From Leptospira biflexa serovar Patoc strain 'Patoc 1 (Paris)' (GTDB lineage Bacteria; Spirochaetota; Leptospiria; Leptospirales; Leptospiraceae), in NCBI RefSeq assembly GCF_000017685.1, contig NC_010844.1, forward strand, positions 1 through 64,000: a stretch of 64,000 nucleotides of DNA, read 5' to 3'. The position numbers and the translations under genes are program-made. Shown here piece after piece: positions 7,802 through 16,973 of this stretch. Each line of letters begins with the position of its first letter. Within the stretch, counting starts at the first letter, position 1. The notes under the pieces were generated by a model. That model ran no database searches. It saw nothing but the letters and a program-made list of their open reading frames with translations, and was not told the DNA's origin.

Positions 7802-9331
7802 ATGCGAATTCAAAGCTCTTTCGTCGATTTGAAACAAATCCAGTTTTTTGGGATGATACTGCTTTTCTGTATCATTCCTATGGCATGTATCTTGTTTTTT
7901 CCTGAAGTTTTCTACAAAGAATTTCCTATTGAGTCTTTTGTTGTATTTCATAATATCACAGAAATCTTTAGTATCATTGTTTCATTTTCCATTTTTGGAT
8001 TAGGGTATTCTTCCTACTCCCAGAGTCGAAATACACAAACTTACTTTTTAAGTATTGGGTTTTTGGTGATAGGGCTCATTGATTTTATGCATACATTGGG
8101 TTATAAGGGTATGCCTGATTTTGTTACACCCAACTCGGGCAATAAATCCACTCAGTTTTGGCTCATAGCAAGGTTCATAACGGCTCTAGTTTTCATTGTA
8201 GCAGTCTATGTAAAACCTAATAGGCGATATAGTGCCTTTAGGGGAAATTTATATATCTTTGTTGCGTTTTTGTTCGTTGGTTTTGTTTATTCGTTGGTGA
8301 TTTTTAATTCGCATCTCATTCCAGATACATATATCCATGGTGTTGGTCTAACTCAGTTCAAAAAGAATTCTGAGTTAGTGATCATGTTGATGTTGGTTGT
8401 GGCGATCGTATTGTATTCCTTTTCAAAATCTTTACACTCTGATAAACAAAGGCAATATTTTTTAAGTGCATTTATCATTTGTTTCTTTAGTGAGTTAGTA
8501 TTTGCAGTCTATACAAGTGTTTTTGATGTCTTTAATGTACTCGGTCATGTTTTTAAAGTAGTTGCCTTTCAGTTTATATATAAGGCAGTTTTTGTGTCTG
8601 CGATTAACGAACCATATGAAAAGTTAATCCATTCGAATGTAGTACTTTCCAAGGAAATTCAAGAAAACGAAGAGTATGCAAAGGTAATTCAAAAGTCATT
8701 AAAAGAAAAAGAAAATTTGATCGGCGAGATATTCCACCGTACAAAAAACTCGATGGAGCTGGTTCGGTCTTTACTGATGATTCAATCCTCAGATTTTCCA
8801 GATGATCAAAACATACGTAAAATCGTAGATAATACATCTCTCAAAATTCAAACGATGTCGCTTGTGCATGATCATTTGTATCAAAATAAAGACTTAAGTG
8901 AAATCCAAGTATCGGATTATCTTTTATCGCTTACTGAAATGGTGAAGGCAATGTTTCCAAACAAAGGGAAAGGAGTCGAAATCCAGCTAGAAGCGAATCA
9001 AGGAGTACTGTTACTCGATACTGCCGTTCCGTTAGGATTAATTTTTACAGAGCTTCTTTCTAATAGTTTAAAATATGCATTCAAAGATTTCGCAAATGGT
9101 AAGATTTCGATCAAGTTTATGATTGAGGGAGATAGATCTCATTTTGAATACAAAGATAATGGGATTGGGTTGCCAGTCTCATTTGATATCAATGATCAAA
9201 AAAAATTGGGATTGAGTCTATTAAAGATCATCGCTGAGAAACAAATGGGAGGAACCTTGAGTATTGATGGTACTCAAGGATTTTCGTTACAATTTGATTT
9301 TCCGAATAATTTATATAAAAGAAGAGTTTAA
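7802..9331 (+). CDS. MASE3-domain sensor histidine kinase (HisKA_2)
   Basis: 509 residues. Residues ~15-265 hold about eight hydrophobic segments with the MASE3 pattern (ILFFPEVFYKEFPIESFVVFHN, LGYSSYSQSRNTQTYFLSIGFLVIGLIDFMHTLGYKGM). A short coiled linker leads to a HisKA_2 dimerisation domain with the phospho-accepting His in IFHRTKNSMELVRSLL (about residue 316), then an ATPase domain with N-box FTELLSNSLKYAF and G-box YKDNGIGLP. HisKA_2 kinases usually phosphorylate a separate regulator; none is next to it. The 3' end overlaps the convergent hemS-like gene by 21 nt. Confidence 0.88.
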   Translation: MRIQSSFVDLKQIQFFGMILLFCIIPMACILFFPEVFYKEFPIESFVVFHNITEIFSIIVSFSIFGLGYSSYSQSRNTQTYFLSIGFLVIGLIDFMHTLGYKGMPDFVTPNSGNKSTQFWLIARFITALVFIVAVYVKPNRRYSAFRGNLYIFVAFLFVGFVYSLVIFNSHLIPDTYIHGVGLTQFKKNSELVIMLMLVVAIVLYSFSKSLHSDKQRQYFLSAFIICFFSELVFAVYTSVFDVFNVLGHVFKVVAFQFIYKAVFVSAINEPYEKLIHSNVVLSKEIQENEEYAKVIQKSLKEKENLIGEIFHRTKNSMELVRSLLMIQSSDFPDDQNIRKIVDNTSLKIQTMSLVHDHLYQNKDLSEIQVSDYLLSLTEMVKAMFPNKGKGVEIQLEANQGVLLLDTAVPLGLIFTELLSNSLKYAFKDFANGKISIKFMIEGDRSHFEYKDNGIGLPVSFDINDQKKLGLSLLKIIAEKQMGGTLSIDGTQGFSLQFDFPNNLYKRRV

Positions 9332-10363
9332 AATATTTTCCCTTCCAATGGAATCATGGACTAGTTCAAACCAAGTTTTTGATTGAGGAATCCCTGGTTT
9401 TCTTTTACCAAACATTTGTAATATGAGATTACCTTCTTTGTCAAATAATTCTATAGAAGTAACCATTCCATCTCTTGTTGGTTTGTTTACAACATAAGAA
9501 GTTTGAATTTGATCGGTTCTTAAGTGCAAATTAAAAATTGGATCTAAAACATTGAACCAGGGCCCCATGATTTGTAAATTTTTGATTTTGCCGGTATGGA
9601 TTTGAATGATACTTGGATTACCAACAAAAATCATAATTTCGAGATCCATTTTACTTACTTTGTTTAATAATTCGATGAATTCATTGACCGATATTCGATA
9701 GGAAAATTTCCCTTCTGCGGATTGTAAAGAAAACTCACGAGAATAATCGTATTTTCTAAGTAAGGTGAAAAAATCGTGAGTGTCTTCTAGTCGACTCCAT
9801 TCTTCTAAAAATTTCGGTATCAGATTTTTATCATTCGTTTCAATCTTTCGCTCTCTACCAACTAAATCATTTGTAAATGGAATGCTTTCATCTACAAAAG
9901 TATCCTTCAGTACTTCCCATCCTTCATCAGATGATTTTTCGGTTTTGTAGATTTTGTGTACGGCTTCGCCTGATGGATCAAAAAATTGAAAACTTTTCGT
10001 AATCGAATCTCTTTTTAAGTCTTCCACATAAAATCCAAATTTCCAATCTTTCAAAAAGATTCTTAGATCAATGTCTTCTCCAACAGCTAAGGCAGTTTGT
10101 CCATTGACTGATAAATTGGAGTAAGTCCCTTTCCTTTCGTGGACACACGATTCGTTGCGAGTTAAAGCCATTACATACCCAAGTTTTGGCGTTTCCAAAA
10201 GGAATTCCGCGAAATTAGGTTTTAGCTGTTTGACTCCCTGGCCAATGCATGTTGTAAGGAGTTCTACTTCACTTACGTTTAAATGTTTGGCTGCGTCTCG
10301 AATTCGTAGGTTTGGGATTTCGGTTTTGAGTGTTTCCCATTTTTGTTTTAATGTATCGTTCAT
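9311..10363 (-). CDS. hemS: HemS/HmuS-like heme-handling protein
   Basis: 350-residue cytoplasmic protein of the HemS/ChuS/HmuS family, which receives imported heme and stores or degrades it. The two tandem homologous halves are visible (NESCVHERKGTYSNLSVNG and VGNPSIIQIHTGKIKNLQ with PWFNVLDPIFNLHLR). The heme-ligand His of HemS corresponds to His196 in RLEDTHDFFTLLRKY. It is the last gene of the minus-strand hmuTUV-hemS operon; its start overlaps the hmuV stop by 4 nt. The symbol is by family resemblance, and hmuS would be equally valid. Confidence 0.88.
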   Translation of the reverse strand: MNDTLKQKWETLKTEIPNLRIRDAAKHLNVSEVELLTTCIGQGVKQLKPNFAEFLLETPKLGYVMALTRNESCVHERKGTYSNLSVNGQTALAVGEDIDLRIFLKDWKFGFYVEDLKRDSITKSFQFFDPSGEAVHKIYKTEKSSDEGWEVLKDTFVDESIPFTNDLVGRERKIETNDKNLIPKFLEEWSRLEDTHDFFTLLRKYDYSREFSLQSAEGKFSYRISVNEFIELLNKVSKMDLEIMIFVGNPSIIQIHTGKIKNLQIMGPWFNVLDPIFNLHLRTDQIQTSYVVNKPTRDGMVTSIELFDKEGNLILQMFGKRKPGIPQSKTWFELVHDSIGRENILNSSFI

Positions 10364-11139
10364 ATTGGACCTCCTATGATCTCAGGTATGATAAAATTGA
10401 TTTCATTAGTTTTCAGAATCTTTGTTTTGATTCCGAATGCGATTTCTAAATTCTTTGTGGTTAATACTTCTTCTGCAGTACCTGATTGAATGAGTTTTCC
10501 TTTGTCGATCAATGTAACTCTATCAGCATACTGAGATGCTAAATTTAAATCATGTAAGATCATGAATACCGCGTAACCTTTGTTTGCCATATGTCGGCAG
10601 ATATTTAAAGTTTGGTATTGGTTGGGAATGTCTTGGGCAGAAACTGGTTCATCCAGAAATAAATACCTTGGGGGTGTTTCCCAAACCTGTGCTAAGATCC
10701 TGCCGAAATTGATCTTTTGTTTTTCACCTCCTGATAAAGTTGGATAGTGTTGGTGTTTTAGTATCGTCGAACTTGTAATGTCTAAGCAAGCCTCCACGAT
10801 CTCTTTATTTTTGAGTTTATCTGTAATATGTGGGTATCGTCCAAGCGCAATGATCTGTTCTGAGGGAATCGGAAAGTTGATTTGTGTATCTTGCGAAAAG
10901 ACTGCTCTGAGTTTTGCAAGTTCAGTCTTTGGAATGGATTCGATTTCTTCTTCGTTACAATGTACTTTTCCTGATTGGAGTTTCGTGTCCCCGCATAAAA
11001 TATGGAATAAAGTAGATTTCCCTGCTCCATTACGACCGATGAGAACATGTAATTCTCCCGGTTTGATTTCGATACTAATATCTTCAAGAATCAGTCTGTT
11101 GCCAATCTGATAGGAAATGTTTTTACCGATGAGGCTCAT
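10360..11139 (-). CDS. hmuV: Heme ABC transporter ATPase HmuV
   Basis: 259-residue ABC ATPase that powers heme import. Walker A is GRNGAGKST (about residues 34-42), the signature LSGGEKQK is near 140, Walker B is YLFLDEPVS, and the switch His lies in MILHDLNLA. The family context (FecE/HmuV type) and the 4-nt ATGA-type overlaps with hmuU upstream and hemS downstream assign it to heme uptake. The product would associate with two HmuU subunits at the inner membrane. Confidence 0.92.
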   Translation of the reverse strand: MSLIGKNISYQIGNRLILEDISIEIKPGELHVLIGRNGAGKSTLFHILCGDTKLQSGKVHCNEEEIESIPKTELAKLRAVFSQDTQINFPIPSEQIIALGRYPHITDKLKNKEIVEACLDITSSTILKHQHYPTLSGGEKQKINFGRILAQVWETPPRYLFLDEPVSAQDIPNQYQTLNICRHMANKGYAVFMILHDLNLASQYADRVTLIDKGKLIQSGTAEEVLTTKNLEIAFGIKTKILKTNEINFIIPEIIGGPI

Positions 11140-12137
11140 AAGGATTGTTTCCTCTTTAGGATTAAATTAAGAAAGAAAGGTGCACCGAGGAGGGCAGACA
11201 CGATACCAACTGGAATTTCGGATGGAGCGATGATCACCCTACAAATTCCATCAGCAAAACACAATAGTCCTCCACCCAAAAAATAAGAAGCATACAATAG
11301 GTGACGATAATCTTGTCCAATTGCAAGTCTGACAATATGAGGAACGGCAAGTCCAATGAATCCAATATTCCCAACAAGAGAAATACAAGAACCCACACTG
11401 ATGCCAATCAAAACGATCATCAGTGTTTTTAGGATTTCGACAGAGACTCCCAAGTGACCTGCTTCTCGTTCTCCTAAGATGAGAACATTCAATGGTTTGA
11501 CAAGGAAGGGGCTTACAAAGATTGGAAGAAGGTAAAAAATAGAAAATGATTGGAGTAGGTTCCAAGATGCCCCTCCCAAACTTCCCATATTCCAAAGTGA
11601 TAAATTTCTTAATTGTGATTCACTTGCTAAATAACTTAAAATTCCAATAAAAGAAAAACAAAGTGAATTGACTGCAATTCCTGATAACAAGATTGATTCA
11701 ATGTCTGTTTTTCCTTTTGTATTTGCAAAAATGAATATGATGAAACAGGAGATCATCCCACCAACAAAAGAAAAAATAACCACACTCCAAATTGTATGAA
11801 GGAATGGGATGAATCCACCAAGTACAATCGCGATTGATGCAAAGAGAGAACAACCAGCTGTGATCCCAATGAGTCCTGGGTCTACAATGGGATTTCGAAA
11901 TAAACCTTGTGCGAGAGCTCCCGACCATGCAAGGGAACCACCAACAAGAATTCCGAGTAAGATGCGTGGAATTCTTAACTCGAAAAAAACTTTTGATCCA
12001 ATTGAATCGGCAAACAAAAGTTCGGTCCAAGTAATCTCCATCGCTCCGAGTTGAGATGAGATGATGGCTGCCAAAATAGCGAATAGAACGCTGAATAAAA
12101 TAAAATACTTTTCTTTCATTATTCGAATTGTTTCCAT
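11136..12137 (-). CDS. hmuU: Heme ABC transporter permease HmuU
   Basis: 333-residue FecCD-family permease with roughly ten hydrophobic segments. Family motifs include LRIPRILLGILVGGSLAWSGALAQ near the N-terminus and NIGFIGLAVPHIVRLAIG near residue 255, which contacts the ATPase. It overlaps hmuV by 4 nt and hmuT by 19 nt, so the operon is tightly coupled. Substrate specificity for heme is inferred from HmuT, HemS and the divergent receptor genes. Confidence 0.92.
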   Translation of the reverse strand: METIRIMKEKYFILFSVLFAILAAIISSQLGAMEITWTELLFADSIGSKVFFELRIPRILLGILVGGSLAWSGALAQGLFRNPIVDPGLIGITAGCSLFASIAIVLGGFIPFLHTIWSVVIFSFVGGMISCFIIFIFANTKGKTDIESILLSGIAVNSLCFSFIGILSYLASESQLRNLSLWNMGSLGGASWNLLQSFSIFYLLPIFVSPFLVKPLNVLILGEREAGHLGVSVEILKTLMIVLIGISVGSCISLVGNIGFIGLAVPHIVRLAIGQDYRHLLYASYFLGGGLLCFADGICRVIIAPSEIPVGIVSALLGAPFFLNLILKRKQSL

Positions 12138-12985
12138 TTTTCGTTTAATGTTTTGAGCGCTTGAGGTAGTCGGGGTCCAAAACCTAAAAGCAATAGGTCA
12201 TCCACTAAGATGATATTTTTTTCTTTTCCCGCGCGAGTGAGTTCGATTCCATTGATGGACCAAATCGCTTTTGTTCCACCAAATCCTTCTGCTGATGATT
12301 CTGGCATAAGAATGATATCTGGATTTGCTTTTACTAACGCTTCGCTTGTGAGTGGTTTGTATTCTGAAAACTCAGTGATGGCATTTTTTGCTCCTGATAA
12401 AGTAATCATGGCATGAGCAGCAGTACCTGAGCCGGAAATAAAAACAGAACTTGGGTTTCTAGAGTATAGGAACATCACTTTCACATTTGTTTTTTTTAAC
12501 TGGAGAGCTTGGGTTTGTGTTCGAATTTGATTCACGAGGCTCTCAGCTTCTTTTTTCTTTCCTAATAGGTTTCCAACAGCTAACACGCGATCGATGGGAG
12601 TTTCCAGTTTGAATTCATCGGGAAAGAGTGTGACTTGAACCCCAGTCTCTCTAAGATTCTGAAGGGTTTGTATGGGTCCTGCTGTTTCTAAACCAATCAC
12701 AATGTTTGGTTTAAAACTTAATATGCCTTCGGTAGTTAAGGTTCGTTGGTAACCAACTACTGGTAATGCTGTCGATTCTTTCGGATAACGAGAAGTGGAG
12801 TCAATGGCAACAAGAGAAGGATTGGCTTTGAGAGCATACACGATCTCTGTGATGGTTCCGTGAAGGGAAACAATTCGTTCCTTTGTTTCGGGCATGAGAG
12901 GCGTGACGAGCCATACAAACAAAAAAGGAATGAGGTAGAGTCGGGATTTGGAAATCTTTGTACGTTGGTTTTGGCTTTGGATCAT
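12119..12985 (-). CDS. hmuT: Periplasmic heme-binding protein HmuT
   Basis: 288-residue substrate-binding protein. I start it at the ATG at 12985, which gives a clear signal peptide (SRLYLIPFLFVWLVTPLMP); a TTG at 13093 would add 36 residues and overlap the regulatory region. The HmuT/ShuT pattern GTITEIVYALKA..LVAIDSTSRYP..PVVGYQRTLTTEGILSFKPNIVI is plain. It would pass heme from the outer-membrane receptor to HmuUV. It is the first gene of the minus-strand operon and divergent from the lipoprotein/receptor genes, with two Fur-box-like sites between them. Confidence 0.9.
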   Translation of the reverse strand: MIQSQNQRTKISKSRLYLIPFLFVWLVTPLMPETKERIVSLHGTITEIVYALKANPSLVAIDSTSRYPKESTALPVVGYQRTLTTEGILSFKPNIVIGLETAGPIQTLQNLRETGVQVTLFPDEFKLETPIDRVLAVGNLLGKKKEAESLVNQIRTQTQALQLKKTNVKVMFLYSRNPSSVFISGSGTAAHAMITLSGAKNAITEFSEYKPLTSEALVKANPDIILMPESSAEGFGGTKAIWSINGIELTRAGKEKNIILVDDLLLLGFGPRLPQALKTLNEKWKQFE

Positions 12986-13026
12986 GGGCCAAGACTGAGA
13001 GTGGGTGGATTCTTTGTCAAGATTAA

Positions 13027-13092
13027 TGAGAATGAGACTCAAAATATATATTGACGCAATCGGGCAGGTTTCTTTATTGAGACTAAGAATCA
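13027..13092. promoter_or_regulatory. Divergent heme promoter with two Fur-box-like sites
   Basis: TGAGAATGAGACTCA (13027-13041) and TGAGACTAAGAATCA (13078-13092) each match 10 of 14 informative positions of the 7-1-7 Fur consensus (TGATAAT-N-ATTATCA). On the plus strand a possible -35 TTGACG starts at 13050 and an AT-rich -10-like TTTATT follows about 17 nt later, placing the second site over the start region. This suggests iron-responsive repression of both divergent operons. The match is by eye only. Confidence 0.45.
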
Positions 13093-13112
13093 ATTAATCA
13101 AGGAGTGCATTC

Positions 13113-13820
13113 ATGAACCTACCCAACCGAATCTTCAAAATAGGACTGCTCGTCAGCTTCAGTTTCTTATCCATCCAATGTGATGATGGTGATTCCCAAA
13201 CGGAGACAACAGTCTTTTTAGGATTGTTAGCTGCCGATGCCAACAAACGTTGCGAAACTAAAATCGATGCTTCGTATACATCAGGAACGTATGCTACATT
13301 GTGTACGCCACAAGCGGGTCCTGGTCGTTTCTTTCGTTTTGAAGGAATGAAAGCCTTAGGGGAGAATGGATACTTTTACCTATTCCTAGGATACTCGCAA
13401 ACACCCACTTCGTCCACTCCCAATGCGTCAGGACAATATTCTTTTGTAGCTGGTAAGTCCGTATCGAGCCCGAATCCTTATGTTTGGTTTCGTAACTTAG
13501 AATTTGGGAACTACCAAGGTGGACAAACTGCCAGTGGAGCCAATTCAAACGCCTTTAGTTTATCCACAGAGCAAGAGTTATGTGTATCCTTTTCAGGTAA
13601 TACTAGTGCTCCTACTACTTATTTATGGGTAACGGGTGTAGGTGGTGCAAATTGTAAGAATACAGCCACTCTTCAAAAAGAAAATGCCATCATCAATTAT
13701 GTCGGTTGGCCAAATGCAGAGAATGTATTGTCTACAAGTGGTCAGTCATTCTTTCGGTTTAGTAATGTTAGTCTCTTAACCGCATCAAAGATCGTCGTCT
13801 CATCGGACAGTGTACTCTAA
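13113..13820 (+). CDS. Lipoprotein of the heme locus, unknown function
   Basis: 235 residues with a signal peptide ending LSIQC (Cys23), so it is a probable outer-membrane lipoprotein. The mature part is Ser/Thr/Asn-rich with four further Cys and repeated aromatic strand motifs (GRFFRFEGMKALGENGYFYLFLGYS, NPYVWFRNLEFGNYQ), suggesting an all-beta fold. It contains no His, so His-based heme binding is unlikely. It is the first gene of the plus-strand operon with the HmuY-like lipoprotein and the TonB receptor, preceded by AAGGAG. It is likely a surface accessory for heme or hemoprotein capture; this is inferred from position only. Confidence 0.8.
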   Translation: MNLPNRIFKIGLLVSFSFLSIQCDDGDSQTETTVFLGLLAADANKRCETKIDASYTSGTYATLCTPQAGPGRFFRFEGMKALGENGYFYLFLGYSQTPTSSTPNASGQYSFVAGKSVSSPNPYVWFRNLEFGNYQGGQTASGANSNAFSLSTEQELCVSFSGNTSAPTTYLWVTGVGGANCKNTATLQKENAIINYVGWPNAENVLSTSGQSFFRFSNVSLLTASKIVVSSDSVL

Positions 13821-13866
13821 ATCAAACTCTGTCAGATCGGATGATTCGATCTGGCAAAGAAATCTT

Positions 13867-14574
13867 ATGAAGAGAAAAGATATGCCTAGAAAAAAATTCA
13901 TTTTAAAAACATGTTTCAAATACTCAATTTTACTCATCGTTAGTTCCTTCCAGATTCATTGTTCTATGAAACCAAAATCGGAAGATAACTCACAAGCCTT
14001 ACTATTCTTATTATCGGATGAAAATAGTACGAGTTTGAATTGTACTAGTGTTCCATCAAATGCTGTTGTCACTTCAGGTTCCTTTACGACTTCAGCAAAC
14101 GCATCTTCCAATTGTAATTGGGTCTATGTCAGTTTGAAAGGGAATGGGGTATTGGCAGATGTCAATAGCCAATGGGATATTGCGTTCAAACGATTCAATG
14201 TCGCAACCAATAGTGGGACGAGCGGACCTGGCACCGGTGGAGCTTGTGATTCTGGTCAGACAAACTTTTCCAATGCATTCAATGGATCAGAATGTACGGC
14301 TGTGATTGATGTCAAACTCACAAGTTCAGGTGGAGGGCCTGTTTCTGCTTCCCAAGAAAGTATCAATCCGACTATGGCTGCTCCTTTGGATCTTTCGCCA
14401 ATGCCATCGGGTTATGGAACTTGGTATTCCTATTCCAATGGAATCTTAACAGCTAAAACAAAAGTATTCATTGTGACTGGAAGCGACGGCGCAAAATATG
14501 CTGTCCAGTTTCTGGACTATTATAATGCAGCTGGCACATCAGGTTTTCCGAAGTTTCAATGGAAAAAACTCTGA
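13867..14574 (+). CDS. hmuY: HmuY-like heme-binding lipoprotein
   Basis: About 235 residues; possible starts are ATG 13867 or 13882. The signal peptide ends with SFQIHC, a lipobox. The mature protein follows the HmuY pattern: NWVYVSLKGNGVL..SQWDIAFKRFNVATNSGTSGPGTGG, then WYSYSNGILTAKTKVFIVTGSDGAKYAVQFLDYYN at the C-terminus. HmuY proteins hold heme at the cell surface and hand it to a TonB receptor. The mature region has no His; two Met in TMAAPLDLSPMPSG are possible axial ligands, as in Met-type HmuY homologues. Its stop codon overlaps the receptor start (TGATG), so the two are translationally coupled. Confidence 0.8.
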   Translation: MKRKDMPRKKFILKTCFKYSILLIVSSFQIHCSMKPKSEDNSQALLFLLSDENSTSLNCTSVPSNAVVTSGSFTTSANASSNCNWVYVSLKGNGVLADVNSQWDIAFKRFNVATNSGTSGPGTGGACDSGQTNFSNAFNGSECTAVIDVKLTSSGGGPVSASQESINPTMAAPLDLSPMPSGYGTWYSYSNGILTAKTKVFIVTGSDGAKYAVQFLDYYNAAGTSGFPKFQWKKL

Positions 14575-16955
14575 TGAAACAATCGGAATTTTCCAACTTA
14601 ATGAGAGTTTTATCTTTCATTGTATTTTGGAGTCTAGTTACTTTATTTTCTTTTCAAGGCATTTATCCGGAATCCAAAACTGATTCAATCGAAGATAAGA
14701 CAAATATCATCACAGTAACTGGTACAAGGCGAAAGAATTTATTAAAAGATTCTACAATCACAACAGAGGTCATCACAAGAAAAGATATCGATGCGATGGG
14801 CGCTAGAGATTTATCGCAAACCTTAGGCAATGTGCCGGGGATTGAGGTAAAACCTGCTCAATCAGGTGAAAGGGGGCAGACAGTCCGGTTACAGGGTCTC
14901 TCTGCTCAAAATGTTTTGATATTAGTGGATGGCCAAAGGACAACAGGGCGTTTTAGCGGCTCGATTGATTTGACTCGGTTTAAAGCAGAAGATATTGAAC
15001 GGATCGAAATTGTGAAAGGTGCATCATCTGCCATTTATGGTTCTGATGCCATTGCAGGAGTCATTAATATCATCACAAAAGAAGCACAGGATCCTCTTTT
15101 TGCAGAATTTCGTTCGTTAGGTGGTGCTGGTAGTGAACGGTACTTTGGTCCTTACATGGAATACCGAAACTATGCTTCCGTTGGTGCCAAGTCTGATAAC
15201 GTATCTACTTTATTCACCGTTGGTTGGCATAAAGGGGAAGGATATGATTTGACTCCAGATGCTACGATTGGTCCAAGAAACGGGCGTTATGCATCACTTG
15301 CTCCAGGGTATAATCCATATACGTTTGAAACACCACTCGCGAACCAATACATTTTAGCGACACGGTTTCCGATGTACACTCCACCTCTTGAGTCCACATC
15401 GGGAAGTGCCTTTAATGATATGAATTTATCAAATAAAACAGTGTATAGGCCAACTGATAATTTGATTTTCACAGGACAATTTTACTACAGGCATTTAGAT
15501 CAATCAGCAGTTGATGCATCTCCACCCAGAACTATTTTTGATCGAAGGAACAAAACACATGATTTTATGGGGGCATTTAACGTAGATTGGATTGCATCAC
15601 AAAAAATAAATTTAAATCTAAATGCAAACTATTCCAGATTCCAAGATTTATATGTGACGGACCAACGAAAGGCAGATGATTTAGACTCACAACAAAGAAC
15701 TGACAATGCAGTCACCGAATTTAGAACAAGGGTAGATTATAAAATTTCAGAAAATCATGTCACATCGGTGGGAGCTGAAAATTTACAAGATCAAATTTCA
15801 TCGGCAAGGATTGCTCCCGATTGTCGACGAACCTATCCTAATCTCTGTTACGAAGATTTTAATCCATTGTTAACGAAAGGTCAGTCCATCAATGGGAATG
15901 CCTATCGATTTAGGAATGCGTTTTATTTGCAAGATGAGTGGAGGGTGTCAGATAAACCTAGAATACAAATTGTACCTGGCATTCGGTATGACCACGATTC
16001 GATTTATGGAGGGGAGTGGCTTCCCAAACTTGCCATTCGATATGATGTGACGGATCAATTTAGGATCCGTGTGGCGAATGGACTTGGATACCGAGCACCA
16101 AGTTTCCAAGATTTGTATTTTAATTTTTTGAATCCAGGTGTTGGTTATCGTGTAGTAGGGAATTCTGATTTGAAACCAGAATTATCACGAAGTTATAATT
16201 TCGGTTGGGAGTGGGACATCACCAAAAGAATTTGGTATAGCTCGAATTTATTTCATAACAATGTAGATAATTTAATTGGATATCGAACAAATCCTGTAAG
16301 AGATGCATCAGGACTTATGGTATACCAAACGTCAAATTACCAAAAGGCAATGACCCAAGGGATTGAGTCTTCCATCAATATTCGTTTGACAGACATTGTG
16401 ACAACGGGCGTTGGGTATACTTATACAGATAGTAAAGATGAATTAACCAATTTGCCATTGGAAGGTAGAGGGCGTCATCGTTGGAATTTGAATCTCAGGG
16501 TAGAAGAAAAATCAAGTGGGATCTCTTTATCTGTCTTTGCAGTTGTTTTTGGAAAACAACCATATTATTGTATTAAAAATTCGTTTTGGTGTAATCCAGA
16601 TTTACCATCAAACTTTGATTCATTAGAAACGATCTTAAACCAAGAATCGCAAAGCTCAATTCAAAACCTATTTGGTACACTGCCTACAGTTCTTTCTGAT
16701 TACTGCGCTGAAAAGAACATTTCCTATTGCACCACAAGTCCCACATATGGATACCGTATGGTGAATCCCTACTCAAATTTAAACTTAAGACTTTCTCAGA
16801 GATTTTTAGGTCATTTCCAATGGTTTGTTGGAGTGGACAATGCATTAGATGCTTGGGATCTGCAATACAATCCGCAACGCCCTAAATTCTATTATTTTGG
16901 TTTGGATGGGAAATTTGCTTTTAGTGATGTGAAACTAAAGAATGGTGATTCTTAA
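14574..16955 (+). CDS. hmuR: TonB-dependent heme receptor
   Basis: 793-residue outer-membrane receptor, started at the ATG overlapping the hmuY stop. A signal segment (LSFIVFWSLVTLFSFQGIYP) is followed by a TonB-box-like region NIITVTGTRR, a plug domain (QTLGNVPGIEV, VRLQGLSAQNVLILVDGQR, IERIEIVKGASSAIYGSDAIAGVINIITK) and a 22-strand-type barrel ending in YYFGLDGKFAF. The YRAP/NPNL signature of heme receptors appears as GYRAPSFQDLYFNF and later GNSDLKPELSRSYN. No His occurs between these motifs, although classic HemR/HmuR receptors have one there. It would import heme across the outer membrane using TonB. Confidence 0.9.
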   Translation: MKQSEFSNLMRVLSFIVFWSLVTLFSFQGIYPESKTDSIEDKTNIITVTGTRRKNLLKDSTITTEVITRKDIDAMGARDLSQTLGNVPGIEVKPAQSGERGQTVRLQGLSAQNVLILVDGQRTTGRFSGSIDLTRFKAEDIERIEIVKGASSAIYGSDAIAGVINIITKEAQDPLFAEFRSLGGAGSERYFGPYMEYRNYASVGAKSDNVSTLFTVGWHKGEGYDLTPDATIGPRNGRYASLAPGYNPYTFETPLANQYILATRFPMYTPPLESTSGSAFNDMNLSNKTVYRPTDNLIFTGQFYYRHLDQSAVDASPPRTIFDRRNKTHDFMGAFNVDWIASQKINLNLNANYSRFQDLYVTDQRKADDLDSQQRTDNAVTEFRTRVDYKISENHVTSVGAENLQDQISSARIAPDCRRTYPNLCYEDFNPLLTKGQSINGNAYRFRNAFYLQDEWRVSDKPRIQIVPGIRYDHDSIYGGEWLPKLAIRYDVTDQFRIRVANGLGYRAPSFQDLYFNFLNPGVGYRVVGNSDLKPELSRSYNFGWEWDITKRIWYSSNLFHNNVDNLIGYRTNPVRDASGLMVYQTSNYQKAMTQGIESSINIRLTDIVTTGVGYTYTDSKDELTNLPLEGRGRHRWNLNLRVEEKSSGISLSVFAVVFGKQPYYCIKNSFWCNPDLPSNFDSLETILNQESQSSIQNLFGTLPTVLSDYCAEKNISYCTTSPTYGYRMVNPYSNLNLRLSQRFLGHFQWFVGVDNALDAWDLQYNPQRPKFYYFGLDGKFAFSDVKLKNGDS

Positions 16956-16965
16956 GTCTAAGAAT
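16948..16965. terminator. Weak bidirectional terminator
   Basis: Seven-bp perfect stem ATTCTTA/TAAGAAT with a 4-nt loop, spanning the receptor stop codon and followed by TCTTTT on the plus strand. It lies between convergent genes (receptor and recD). The stem is AT-rich, so efficiency is uncertain. Confidence 0.35.
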
Positions 16966-16973
16966 TCTTTTCG

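Noticed and set aside
13560..13572. DnaA-box-like TTTATCCACAG
   Set aside because: A single copy inside a lipoprotein gene with no other boxes nearby.
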